Below are positions 1 to 9,100 of a DNA stretch of 24,149 bases, in pieces (position 1 is the stretch's first letter; every line of letters begins with the position of its first letter). The notes beneath the pieces are model-generated. The model made no database searches. It worked only from the letters and a program-made list of their open reading frames with translations, and was not told the origin of the DNA. The translations under genes were made by a program, and so were the position numbers. Origin of the DNA: Actinomycetota bacterium (GTDB taxonomy: Bacteria; Actinomycetota; Actinomycetes; S36-B12); assembly GCA_016870425.1 (NCBI GenBank), contig VGBQ01000011.1, positions 1-24,149 of the forward strand, read 5' to 3'.

Positions 1-491
1 AGGGGCGGCGTGCGCTGCGACGCGCGGTCGGCGTAGTGCTCTGGATCGATCTCGACCTGCTTCGCCCAGGCGATCTCGGCTGCCAGGTCGCGGAGGGTGG
101 CCGAGTCGGTCGCCACAGCACACCGGGATGCGGCCTCGGCGACGATCGGCATCGTCTTGGCGAGAATGTCCTGTGGCTGACCGCCGATAGCGCGCGGCCA
201 GAAGTGCCGCAACTGCCGCAGGGCGGCCGAGTGGAAGGTGCGGACCTGCATGCCCTCGACGCCGAGGCGGAGCAAGCGCTCGCGCATCTCGCCTGCGGCG
301 CGCGTGGTGAAGGTGACGGCCAGCCCGCGCCTGGGATCGTGCGCGCCGACGTGCGTGGCGTGGGCGATGCGGTAGGTCACCGCGCGGGTCTTGCCGGTGC
401 CGGCACCGGCCCAGACGACAACGGGACCCTCCACCGACTCGGCGACAGCGCGCTGCTCGGGGTCGAGGTCCTCGAGGAGGTCGGCGTCCAC
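1..491 (-). CDS. uvrD2: UvrD2-type superfamily 1A DNA helicase, N-terminal part (cut by window edge)
   Basis: ATP-dependent 3'-5' DNA helicase of the UvrD/PcrA/UvrD2 group, acting in DNA repair. Only about 163 N-terminal residues are present; the gene runs off the left edge. The reverse strand reads a Q-motif region (LDPEQRAVAES, residues 9-19), then Walker A WAGAGTGKT with the catalytic lysine at residue 34, then the motif Ia region (AVTFTTRAAGEMRERL) and an RTFHSAALRQLRHFWP segment. The chosen start is a GTG at 491-489, which puts the Q-motif at the usual distance from the N-terminus; no ATG lies in frame just upstream and no strong ribosome site is visible. It is divergent from the mycoredoxin gene, as in mycobacteria (uvrD2/Rv3198A, from memory). 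The UvrD2 assignment rather than UvrD1/PcrA rests on that order and the WAGAGTGKT signature. The HRDC and C-terminal domains that would confirm it lie outside the window. Confidence 0.85.
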   Translation of the reverse strand, partial: MDADLLEDLDPEQRAVAESVEGPVVVWAGAGTGKTRAVTYRIAHATHVGAHDPRRGLAVTFTTRAAGEMRERLLRLGVEGMQVRTFHSAALRQLRHFWPRAIGGQPQDILAKTMPIVAEAASRCAVATDSATLRDLAAEIAWAKQVEIDPEHYADRASQRTPP

Positions 492-568
492 GGGGGCATC
501 GTCGCACCCGGGTATGACGTCCCGTGGTTCGCGTTGCCGCCTCCGCGTGCCTGCGCGAGGATCTGCCC

Positions 569-820
569 ATGTCCACCGGTGCTGCCCCCCTGACGATGTA
601 CACCACCGCCTGGTGCGGCTTCTGCCATCGCCTTAAGGCTCAGCTGGGCCGTGAGGGGATCGAGGTCGTGGAGGTCGACATCGAGGCTGATCCGGATGCG
701 GCGGCCTTCGTCGAGGGCGTGAACGGCGGCAACCAGACGGTGCCCACGCTCGTCTTCGCGGATGGGACCACGATGACCAACCCCTCGCTCGGCCAGGTGA
801 TGGCCAAGCTCGGCTCCTGA
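569..820 (+). CDS. mrx1: Mycoredoxin (actinobacterial glutaredoxin-like protein)
   Basis: Small cytosolic thiol-disulfide oxidoreductase of 83 aa with a thioredoxin fold. In Actinobacteria this family reduces mycothiol mixed disulfides. The active site is WCGFC (Cys16 and Cys19; mycoredoxin-1 typically has CGYC), after the first beta strand MYTTAW. The cis-proline motif TVPTLVF and the C-terminal NPSLGQVMAKL helix follow the family pattern. The reading frame is open from further upstream, but the ATG at 569 is preferred: an AGGA lies about 7 nt before it and the protein then has the normal mycoredoxin length. It is divergent from uvrD2 and convergent with nudC, whose stop is 7 bases away. The position beside uvrD2 is conserved in actinobacteria. 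Confidence 0.9.
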   Translation: MSTGAAPLTMYTTAWCGFCHRLKAQLGREGIEVVEVDIEADPDAAAFVEGVNGGNQTVPTLVFADGTTMTNPSLGQVMAKLGS

Positions 821-827
821 GAGCGAC

Positions 828-1742
828 CTAGGGGCGGATCCAGTCCCCCGGTAGCGGCTCGCCGAACCACCGCTCGATGAGTTTGCGGGCGATGGACACC
901 GCAGGAGGCAACGCGACCTCCCGCGACGCGCAGGCCTCGGCGAGCCCGGCGCGCGAGAACCAACGTGCCTCCACGATCTCCTCACCATCGACGCGGATGT
1001 CCGTGCTCGTCGCCCAAGCGTGGTAGCCGAGCATGAGCGAACAGGGGAAGGGCCACGGCTGGCTGCCGAGGTAGGCCATCTCGCCGACGGTCACGCCCGC
1101 TTCTTCGAGGACCTCGCGGCGGACTGCTGCTTCAGCGGACTCCCCCGGCTCGACGAAGCCGGCCAGGGTGGAGAACCACGATGGCTGCCACCTGCCCTGT
1201 CGACCCAGGAGTGCCCGGTCGTCATCGTCGATGACGAGGACGATCACCGCGGGGTCGGTGCGGGGGTAGTGCTCGCTTGCGTCGTCCGGGCAGCGCCGCA
1301 CCCATCCGGCGTGCGCGGGGGCGGTGGCAGCACCGCAGCGCGAGCAGCGCGGGTGGGCGGAGTGCCAGTTGTCGAGGGCGACGGCCGTGGCGGCCAGGGC
1401 GACTTCGTCACCGCTGAGGTCGGCGCCCACCTCGCGCAGCCCGGCCCGGGCACCGTCGACGGGCATGCGCGCGGCGAACCACAGGGTGCCCGCTGAGTCG
1501 ACGCCGAGCAGGAGTCGCTCCGCGCCATCGGGCACGTCAGCTGGCCGCATCGGCCTCAGTGCGGCTCGTCCGGACTCCACGGCAAAGGCGCCGTCGGACA
1601 CGGGCAGGACAAGCGTGCTCTCCTGCGACCAGGCCCCTGCCAGCCAGTCGTCGTCCATGCGCCACTCGGCCCGGCGATCGACGCCACCGCGGGCTAATGC
1701 GAGGTCGCTGAGGAGGACGGGGTCGGGCCTGCGCTGCGGCAT
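828..1742 (-). CDS. nudC: NADH/NAD+ pyrophosphatase NudC (Nudix hydrolase)
   Basis: Hydrolyses NAD(H) to NMN(H) and AMP; the family can also remove NAD caps from RNA. The 304-aa protein has an N-terminal NADH-PPase domain, a zinc ribbon (residues 133-154), the Nudix box GFVEPGESAEAAVRREVLEEAG (about 195-216) and the NudC signature SQPWPFPCS (227-235), which separates NAD pyrophosphatases from other Nudix enzymes. The zinc ribbon has Cys133, Cys136 and Cys151, but the fourth position, a cysteine in E. coli NudC, is Asp154 (RRCPDD). The ATG at 1742 is preceded by TACCCT at 6 nt spacing, so the message is probably leaderless. Neighbours: convergent with the mycoredoxin gene and divergent from the acyltransferase gene. 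Confidence 0.92.
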   Translation of the reverse strand: MPQRRPDPVLLSDLALARGGVDRRAEWRMDDDWLAGAWSQESTLVLPVSDGAFAVESGRAALRPMRPADVPDGAERLLLGVDSAGTLWFAARMPVDGARAGLREVGADLSGDEVALAATAVALDNWHSAHPRCSRCGAATAPAHAGWVRRCPDDASEHYPRTDPAVIVLVIDDDDRALLGRQGRWQPSWFSTLAGFVEPGESAEAAVRREVLEEAGVTVGEMAYLGSQPWPFPCSLMLGYHAWATSTDIRVDGEEIVEARWFSRAGLAEACASREVALPPAVSIARKLIERWFGEPLPGDWIRP

Positions 1743-1748
1743 GGCCCG

Positions 1749-1754
1749 AGGGTA
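1749..1754 (-). promoter_or_regulatory. Predicted -10 element of nudC (leaderless start)
   Basis: On the minus strand TACCCT fits the actinobacterial TANNNT -10 consensus and ends 6 nt before the nudC ATG. Transcription would start at or next to the start codon. No convincing -35 box is visible. This is inferred from spacing and consensus only. Confidence 0.5.
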
Positions 1755-1807
1755 GTCGCCATCACGCGTGCGACGATGGGGCCTCCGCGCGCGAGACGAG
1801 AGGTGAC

Positions 1808-3043
1808 ATGGCGGTCTTCATCCGGCAGTTGACCGGTATCCGCTTTGTGGCCGCCTTCTGGGTGCTGCTCTATCACCTGCAGGATCCGCTCGATCGGATC
1901 GGCGTCATGGACATCCCCGTGCTCAGTGACGTGATCCGGGTGGGCCGGCTCGGTGTCGACCTCTTCTTTGCGCTGTCCGGCTTCATCATCGCGCACACCT
2001 ACCTCACGAAGATGGGGCCGCGGCTCGCCGTGGGTGCAGCCGCCAACTTCTGGTGGTTGCGCCTCGCGCGCATCTACCCCGTCCACTTCGTCATGCTCAA
2101 CATCGCTGGCGTGGCCGTCATCGCCCAGGCCTGGGTGACCGGAGTGGACAAGGACCGCCCCTGGCTCAACCCCGTGGACTACGTCCGCAACCTGCTGCTC
2201 ATCCAAGAGTGGGGCCCCCATCCGGACCGTGGATGGAATGTCGTGGCGTGGTCGCTGTCCATGGAGTGGCTCGCCTACCTCGTCTTCCCGCTGCTCGTCC
2301 TCCTCCTCTACGCACTCCACAAGCGAGTCTCGACGCCGGTGCTCGTGCTCGCGTGGTGCATCGCCCTGGCACCCCTGCTGTGGCGGGGCAGCCTCACTAT
2401 CGACCCGTACTACACGGACCTGTGGGGATCGGTCATCCGCGTACTCTCGGAGTTCACGGCGGGCGCCATCACCTATCTCATCGTGCTGCGCTGCATCCCC
2501 GACGGCTCCCACGACCCTCGCCCTAGCGTGGAGCGCACAGCCACCGTGGTCTCGGTCCTCATGCCCCTCATGGTCGTGGCGGGCGCCGTCTTCCTCGGGC
2601 GATGGGCCACAGCGCAGTCCCCCATCACTCTCAGCGATCCCGAGGCCGAGCCACTTCCCCCCTACTTCCACCTGTGGCTCGTGCCGCCCCTGATCGTGTG
2701 GATCGGGGCCCTGGCGCTGTCACGGCGCGGGCAGGCACGCTGGCTGGCCACGGACACCTTGATCCTGGGAGGTGTCGTGTCGTACTCGCTCTACATGACG
2801 CACCTCGTGTGGTTCGGGGTATGGCGCGCGGGCATGAACGCGATCGGCATCGAGTCCGGACCGCTCTACGCCGTCTCGGTTGTGCTGGCCATCGCCGGTG
2901 CCTTCGTGGTCGCGTGGCTCATGTGGCGCATCGTGGAGGAGCCGTGCCGCCGCTGGATGCGCAAGCTCATCGGTGTCAAGGCCGTGGCCCCCGAGGAGTC
3001 GACGGCGGATCCCGACGCGCGCCGCGAGATCAACGACCGTTGA
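1808..3043 (+). CDS. Acyltransferase family 3 (OafA/YrhL-like) membrane protein
   Basis: Integral membrane acyltransferase of 411 aa. The family transfers acyl groups (often acetyl) from the cytosol to sugars, lipids or cell-envelope polymers; the substrate here is unknown. The N-terminus IRQLTGIRFVAAFWVLLYHL carries the family pattern of an arginine near the first membrane helix and a histidine about ten residues later. DLFFALSGFIIAHTY and WSLSMEWLAYLVFPLLV are also typical, and about ten hydrophobic helices follow to residue 380. The ending is polar and charged, with no SGNH domain. The ATG at 1808 has a good ribosome site (AGAGGTG). The last 14 bases overlap the 3' end of adnB on the other strand. 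From memory, mycobacteria have an unrelated membrane gene (Rv3200c) at this place, so it looks like a lineage-specific insertion. Confidence 0.85.
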   Translation: MAVFIRQLTGIRFVAAFWVLLYHLQDPLDRIGVMDIPVLSDVIRVGRLGVDLFFALSGFIIAHTYLTKMGPRLAVGAAANFWWLRLARIYPVHFVMLNIAGVAVIAQAWVTGVDKDRPWLNPVDYVRNLLLIQEWGPHPDRGWNVVAWSLSMEWLAYLVFPLLVLLLYALHKRVSTPVLVLAWCIALAPLLWRGSLTIDPYYTDLWGSVIRVLSEFTAGAITYLIVLRCIPDGSHDPRPSVERTATVVSVLMPLMVVAGAVFLGRWATAQSPITLSDPEAEPLPPYFHLWLVPPLIVWIGALALSRRGQARWLATDTLILGGVVSYSLYMTHLVWFGVWRAGMNAIGIESGPLYAVSVVLAIAGAFVVAWLMWRIVEEPCRRWMRKLIGVKAVAPEESTADPDARREINDR

Positions 3044-6000
3044 GCAGGCGCTCGACGTCCGCGCGATCGAGCAGACTCTGCGGGCGGATCACCTCGCCCG
3101 TGCGCACCAGGACGAAGGCCGCGTCGATGCGCTCCACGGGGATGCCTGCGATTTCGGCCCAGGCCAGGCGATAGATCGCGAGCTGCAGATCGCTCAGTCC
3201 CCCGCGGCCTCCCGACTTCCAGTCCACGACCTCCATGTGCCCGTCAGCCGTGCCGAATACCGCGTCGATGCGACCCCGCACCACGCGACCACCGATCGCG
3301 AGGGCAAAGGGCTCCTCCACGGCGACGGGTGCACGCGAGGCGTAGGGGGTGCGCCGGAAGGCCTCGCGCAGCGCGGCCAGGTCGAGATCGTCGTCCAGGT
3401 CGTCGGCGGCATCGAGCTCTTCGAGATCAAAGAGCGTTTGTACGGCGTACTGGCCCTCGATCCAGGCGTGCAGGTCGGTGCCTAGTCGAGCGGCAGGATG
3501 CGGACGCCGAGGCATGGGCCGCGCAAGCTCCCGGGCGAAGGCCTCGGGATCCTCGGCCAGGCGCATGAGGGCGGTGGTCGACAGGTCATCGGGCACGCGC
3601 ACGGCCAGGGGCGCGCGCGCCCGACGAGCCTCCTCAAGCAGTCGGCCGATCTCGGCATCCCACGACTCGACCCGCGAGCGATCATCATCGAGGAGTAGGT
3701 CCTCCTCTGCGGGAGTCAACGCGCGCGCAGCACGCACTTCGTGGGCGACCTCGCGAAGGATGCGCGCGCGCTGCGGGTCGGGCGGGGGCGGCCACGGTGT
3801 TGCCCGATCGTCCATCGCGGGATTGGTCGCCCCGGCGGGAGGCTCCGGCGCCCAGACGTCGATGACGCCGCCATTGCCTTCGCACCACGCGTGCACCTCC
3901 TCGAGGAATGCCCCCGGCCCGCGCGTGCGTCGCTGAGATGGTCCCCACCAGTGGCCACTGACAGTGAGTGTGCGCTCCGCCCGCGTCACGGCGACGTAGG
4001 CCAGCCGTCGCTCCTCGAGCATCTCCGCATCCGCGCTGCGAGCAACGAAGTCGCGGTGGTCCTTGGCCCGCGGCTCCTGCCCGCGATCGGGGAAGGCCGA
4101 CAGGGGCGGCGGGGCATCAGGGTGCAGATCCCAGGGGACCACAGCGGCATTGGTCGGCCAGCGGTCACGCCCCCGACCGCTGGGGAAGACCGACCGGCAC
4201 ATGCCGGGGAGGACGACATGGGCGAACTCGAGTCCTTTGGCGCGGTGGGCGGTCATGAGGAGGACGGCATCGCCCGAGGGGACGTCGTCGCGGCGCGGCG
4301 ACTCGTCGTAGTGCTCCGCCTCACGCAGGCGCGCCAGGAAGGCGCTCAGGCCACCCCCGCCGCGCGTCATGCGCGCGGCCAGCTCCCGGAAGTCCGCGAG
4401 CGCTCGAGCATTGTCAGCCGCATCGGGACCCATGCTGGCTTCCACGCCGAGCCCCGTCGTGCGCAGGACCCGGGAGATGAGATCGACACAGGGCTCATCG
4501 ACGTGGCGGCGCAGTCTGCGGATCTCCTCGGTGAGGCGAGTCAGCCGAGTGATGGCGACGGCAGACAGGCCGGATGCCTCGGCGCGGGCGATAGCGGACT
4601 CGACGGTCTCCGCCAGGCTCGGGCGGTCGACCGGGTCACTGCCGAGCACAGCCGCGCGCAACGCGGCGGCGAGGTCGACCGACTCGAGGTCGTCGCGATG
4701 AGCCCTCGGTGACATCGATCCCAGCGCGGCGAGGTCACGCGGGCCTAGGCGCCAGCGCGCGCCCGTGAGCAGGCGCACGAGTGCAGGATCGGCGGCCGGG
4801 TCGTCGATGACCTCCAGGACGGCACGCAGCTCTGCGACGACGGGCACCTGCAACAGGCCGGCGGCACCCACGAGCCGCGTGGGGATGCCCCGGCGACGCA
4901 GGGCCGCGTCCACATCGACGAGCGTGGCGGACGTGCGTGCCAGGACCGCGATGCCCTCCCACTGCCCCTGATGTGCCGCGATCTCGGCCACGCGATCGCA
5001 CACCCAGTCCACTTCCTCGGCATGCGTGCTGTGGAGCGCGACGACGACCTCGCCGCGACCGTGCTCGGTCGCCGCAGCGCGCAGGGGGTCGACGCCCGGG
5101 TGCACCGCGCGCAGTGGGCCGGCGATCTCGTTGGCCAGGTCGAGGATCCGGGGAGCTGAGCGCCGATTGTCGACGAGGGGATAGCGGGGTGCCGGACCGG
5201 CGCCTGCACGCCGGGGGAAGTGGCGGGGGAAGTGGTCGATGTTGGCCACGCTGGCGCCACGCCACTCGTAGATCGCCTGGCAGGGATCGCCCACGGCGGT
5301 CACCGGATGCCCGTCGGCGAAGACCTGCTGGAGGAGCACTCGCTGCGCGGCCGAGGTGTCCTGGTATTCGTCGAGAAGCACGAAGGGGTAGCGCAGCCGG
5401 AGTTCCTCAGCCACCTCCGGAGCCGCGCGCACGATGCTCAGCGCCAGTCTCACCTGGTCGGCGAAGTCGATGGCATGAGCATCGAGCTTGGCTTCGCGAA
5501 ACTCCGTGACCAGGCCGCAGAGCGCCGCGCGCACGCGCGCGGTGTCGAGCATGTCGCGGCCGATCTCCTGCAGGGAGGGCAGCGACTCCAGCCAGCCGAT
5601 GAGACCGACGGAGTGCTCGAGTGCGCGCTCCGGGTCGAGGTCGAGCTCGGCGAGTGCGTCATCGAAGGTCAGGACGGCGTCGACCAATGTGGCGGGTGAA
5701 CGACCGAGCTCGGCAAGTGGCAGCGAGGTCGCGCGGACGACGCGCGCGGCGAGAGCCTGGCGCGCGCCGTCGGCCAGCACTTCGGCGTCGGGCTCCAGGC
5801 CCAGGCGCACGCCGTGGTCGCGAAGCAGGCGGCTGGCGAAGGAGTGGTACGTCGAGATGGCAGGCTCGACGGCACCGGAATCGCTCAGCCCGTCGGGCAG
5901 CAGGCCCTGGCGATCCGCGCGCAGCAGCAGACGTCGCGTACGCGTGAGGAGTTCTCCCGCTGCCTTGGCGGTGAAGGTCAGACCGAGGATCTCGTCGGGC

Positions 6001-6176
6001 AGGGCCATGCCCTCAAGCACCAGCCAGAGCACGCACGCCGACATCACGGTGGTCTTGCCCGATCCCGCCCCGGCCACAATGGCGGAGGGCTCAGCGGGGC
6101 TGCTCACTGCCTGCCACTGCTCATCGCTGAGGTCATGGCCGAGCACGGACTCGACAGCCGTGCGGGTGCCACTCAT
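3030..6176 (-). CDS. adnB: AdnB subunit of the AdnAB helicase-nuclease (lead motor)
   Basis: Subunit of the mycobacterial-type AdnAB complex, which unwinds and resects DNA from double-strand breaks. The 1048-aa protein has an N-terminal UvrD-like motor and a C-terminal RecB-family nuclease. All key motor motifs are intact: Walker A GAGSGKT (Lys41), motif II LLDEYQD, motif III GDPCQAIYEWRGAS and motif VI YVAVTRAERTL. The nuclease site is VVDWKSG (Asp985, Lys987) followed by LQLAIYRLAWAE. The frame is open upstream, but the ATG at 6176 is chosen because it overlaps the adnA stop as ATGA (translational coupling) and follows a GGGGGGTG stretch. An acidic run (LEELDAADDLDDDLDL) lies before the nuclease domain. 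Known biochemistry of AdnAB names AdnB as the essential motor, which fits its intact motifs beside the degenerate AdnA. Confidence 0.93.
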   Translation of the reverse strand: MSGTRTAVESVLGHDLSDEQWQAVSSPAEPSAIVAGAGSGKTTVMSACVLWLVLEGMALPDEILGLTFTAKAAGELLTRTRRLLLRADRQGLLPDGLSDSGAVEPAISTYHSFASRLLRDHGVRLGLEPDAEVLADGARQALAARVVRATSLPLAELGRSPATLVDAVLTFDDALAELDLDPERALEHSVGLIGWLESLPSLQEIGRDMLDTARVRAALCGLVTEFREAKLDAHAIDFADQVRLALSIVRAAPEVAEELRLRYPFVLLDEYQDTSAAQRVLLQQVFADGHPVTAVGDPCQAIYEWRGASVANIDHFPRHFPRRAGAGPAPRYPLVDNRRSAPRILDLANEIAGPLRAVHPGVDPLRAAATEHGRGEVVVALHSTHAEEVDWVCDRVAEIAAHQGQWEGIAVLARTSATLVDVDAALRRRGIPTRLVGAAGLLQVPVVAELRAVLEVIDDPAADPALVRLLTGARWRLGPRDLAALGSMSPRAHRDDLESVDLAAALRAAVLGSDPVDRPSLAETVESAIARAEASGLSAVAITRLTRLTEEIRRLRRHVDEPCVDLISRVLRTTGLGVEASMGPDAADNARALADFRELAARMTRGGGGLSAFLARLREAEHYDESPRRDDVPSGDAVLLMTAHRAKGLEFAHVVLPGMCRSVFPSGRGRDRWPTNAAVVPWDLHPDAPPPLSAFPDRGQEPRAKDHRDFVARSADAEMLEERRLAYVAVTRAERTLTVSGHWWGPSQRRTRGPGAFLEEVHAWCEGNGGVIDVWAPEPPAGATNPAMDDRATPWPPPPDPQRARILREVAHEVRAARALTPAEEDLLLDDDRSRVESWDAEIGRLLEEARRARAPLAVRVPDDLSTTALMRLAEDPEAFARELARPMPRRPHPAARLGTDLHAWIEGQYAVQTLFDLEELDAADDLDDDLDLAALREAFRRTPYASRAPVAVEEPFALAIGGRVVRGRIDAVFGTADGHMEVVDWKSGGRGGLSDLQLAIYRLAWAEIAGIPVERIDAAFVLVRTGEVIRPQSLLDRADVERLLNGR

Positions 6177-9100
6177 GCCAGCACCCCCCGACCCTCGGGC
6201 TGCGCGGGACAGGCGACGGCGTAGGGACACGTGCGGCACTCCTCGGACACGACAGCCGGGAAGTCCTCGGCGCGCACGCGCGCGATCGCTTGGTGGATGT
6301 CGTCGAGGAGCCAGGTGTCGTCGTCACTGAGGGCAGCCTGCTCCTGGACGCGGGGCATGCCCGGGGCATCGGTCGCATCGGCTCGTAGCTGCACGAGGGC
6401 TGCACCCGCGAGTGTGGGCGTGGGTGCGAGGTCGCCGAGTGCACCGTGCTGCACGGCAACCTGATAGACGCCCAATTGAGGATCGGACTGCACCTGGGGT
6501 CCCGTGGGCAGATGCCTCGCGGTCTTGAAGTCAACCAGGCGCACCCGGCCGTCGGCGGTCACCTCGATGCGGTCGATGGCCCCCCGCAGGATGGCTTCGC
6601 GATCACCGCCCGGCAGTGCAGCTGCCCGCAGCGGGATCGCGACCGCGAAGGGGTGCTCGACGGCCAGCGGCGCATCGGCGTGGCGCAGGTAGGCGCACAG
6701 GCGCTCCAGGGCCTTTTCGACCTCGCCGCGCTCGGCCTGGGACTCCCACGGCGCATCGAAGGACAACTCCGACCACACGCGATCGATGGCAGCCGACATC
6801 GCCGCGGGCTCGGGCGCGATCTCACCTCGCGCGGCACGCTCCGCCATGGCATGGACGAGGCTGCCGATGGCCAGTGCCCTCCCCCGGGGACCCTCAGCTC
6901 GCATCACGCGCGACAGGAACCACCTCAGCGGGCACCCCCGCAGGGTGGCCAGACCCGAGCCGGATAGCGCCACGGACTGATCCACCGGACGGACCGGAAC
7001 CTCGCCCGGGGTCACGTCGCTCACTCCCCACCATGTGGCGGGGTCGGCGCGGGGGGCCAGGGGCACGCCGGCGTCGTCGGTCACGTCGGCTAGAAGCGCC
7101 AGTCGACGCACGGCCGCCGCGCGAACCTGAGTGCTGCACCCCGGCTCCTGGGCGACGGAGCGGAGCGCGGCGATGAGACCGTCGATCGTGATCGGACGCG
7201 GTGGACGACCCGCACGGGCGCGGGACTCAACGCCGAGATCGTCGACGAACCGGCTCGGGTGATCCGCATCGGATGCGACCGTCGCCACGACGAGGCTGCT
7301 GCGCGCGCGCGACACGGCGAGGGCAAAGAGCCGACGCTCCTGAGCCATCCGCTCGGTCGATGCTGCCCGTAGCGCACCAGCCACGTCAGCGGTCGCGGTC
7401 GCGTCCTGCTGTCCCGCGGCGTCGACGATGGCCGACCACTCGGGCAGGCGCAGCGCCGATGATCCACCCAGTGGCGGGGGCCAGACACCCTCTTGCGCGC
7501 CTACGACGACGACGTGCTTCCAGCCAATGCCGACAGACAGGTGAGGCGTGAGCAGCGCAACTGCCGGGGTCATCGGTGCCGCGGTCGCGATGCGCTCGGC
7601 CGCCACGCGCTGGCCCTGCAGTGCGGCCAGGAGCCCCCTGATCCCCACGACACCGGAGTAGCGATCACTCAGCCGCTCTGCCGTCGCGAAGAGCGCCATG
7701 ACCGCGTCGATGTCATGACCGCTGGCGGCATGGCCGGCGAGGGCCGCGCGGCGCAGTCGTTCGGGCCAGGCGAGGCCATCAGCGTCGGGAAGTGCTCCGG
7801 ACCATGCCTGCCACAGCACCTCGCCGGGCGAGGCGCCGGCGTCAGCCAGGGCGCGGACCGAAGCCAGGTGCTCCCCGAGGGCGACGACCCGATCGCGGGC
7901 CGCCAGGGCAGGTGCGGCGATGGCCGTCGGCACGCCGAGCTCTGCGCCCTCCATGGCAGCGACCAGGAGATCGCGCACGAGCTCGGTGCCGGGCGGTGCC
8001 GGGCTCTCCGAGTGGTCCTGCCGATATCCCTCGCGCAGGGCCCGCGCCAGCCGTCGTACGTCGGTCGCATCGAGACCAAGGAGGGGTCCGCTGACAAGGT
8101 CGACCGCGCCCCGCACGGACAGCGCAGCGGGCTCGACCGCGGCTGATGCCGCCGCGAGCAGCACGGCGACGGCAGGCTCGTCCGGCAGAGGGATGTCAGC
8201 CGCGGCTACGCGCACCGGCACGCCGATCGCCACCAGCGCCCGGCGCACGCTCTCCACGTCCTGCGTCGAACGCCCGATGACGGCGATGTCGCTCCACTGC
8301 AGACCGGGCCTGCCGTCGAGACCGAGGTGGCGTCGTCGCAGGTCGTCGGCAACCCACGCGACGAGGTCTCCCCACGTGTCATGGGAGATGACCTCGACCG
8401 TGGTGTCGACGTCCGCACGCTCGCAGACAACGGGGTGGCGATAGTCGCGCAGGTGCCGGGCCGGCAAGCCAGGTAGTGCCGGCTCCCGGCGCACCGCCTG
8501 GTACGCCGAGCGGATCGGGCCGGCTCCCGCGTGGACGCTGTTGAGGACGATCACCTCGGCGCCGGTCTCCTCGATGAGGCGCATCGCGCCGAGCCGATCA
8601 CCGCCGCGGAATCCGAAGGCCGCCACGTCGGGGTCCGCCGCCACCACGGTCGCGGTCGCGGGTCCGGCCAGGGCCCGAAGGAGGCGCCGGTGCAGCGGCC
8701 CGGACTCGTGGAAGTCGTCGACGTAGACATGCTCGAGCCGCTCCGGCCAGCCGGACGCGGCGTCGATAGCCATCTCGAGCAGGCCGACGTAGTCGACGAC
8801 ACCCTCGAGTGCCATGACCTCGGCATCGATCTCCGCCAGACGCCCCAGTGACTGCCATGCGGGTACGCCGGCCCCGCGTCCGATCGACTCCAGGTCCGAT
8901 GCCGACAGCCCGAGTTCGCGCGCCCGGGCGAGCATCGCCCGCAGGTCATTGGCGAACCCGAGGGTCGACGTCGCCGCCAGGAGGTCCGCCGGCCACGGCA
9001 CGACGCCGTCGGCGATCGCTCCTCGGAGCAGTTCGCGAATGCGGGCATCCTCCTCGGCCCCGGAGAGCAGCCGCGGCATCGGCGCGTCCGGGCTCGGGCC

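Noticed and set aside
36..593. Open frame of 185 codons on the plus strand
   Set aside because: It lies opposite uvrD2, which shows intact helicase motifs on the minus strand. The plus-strand translation has no recognisable domain and is typical of GC-rich antisense openness.
3329..6330. Several long plus-strand open frames opposite adnB
   Set aside because: Arg/Ser/Ala-rich translations without domains. The minus strand carries complete helicase and nuclease motifs throughout.
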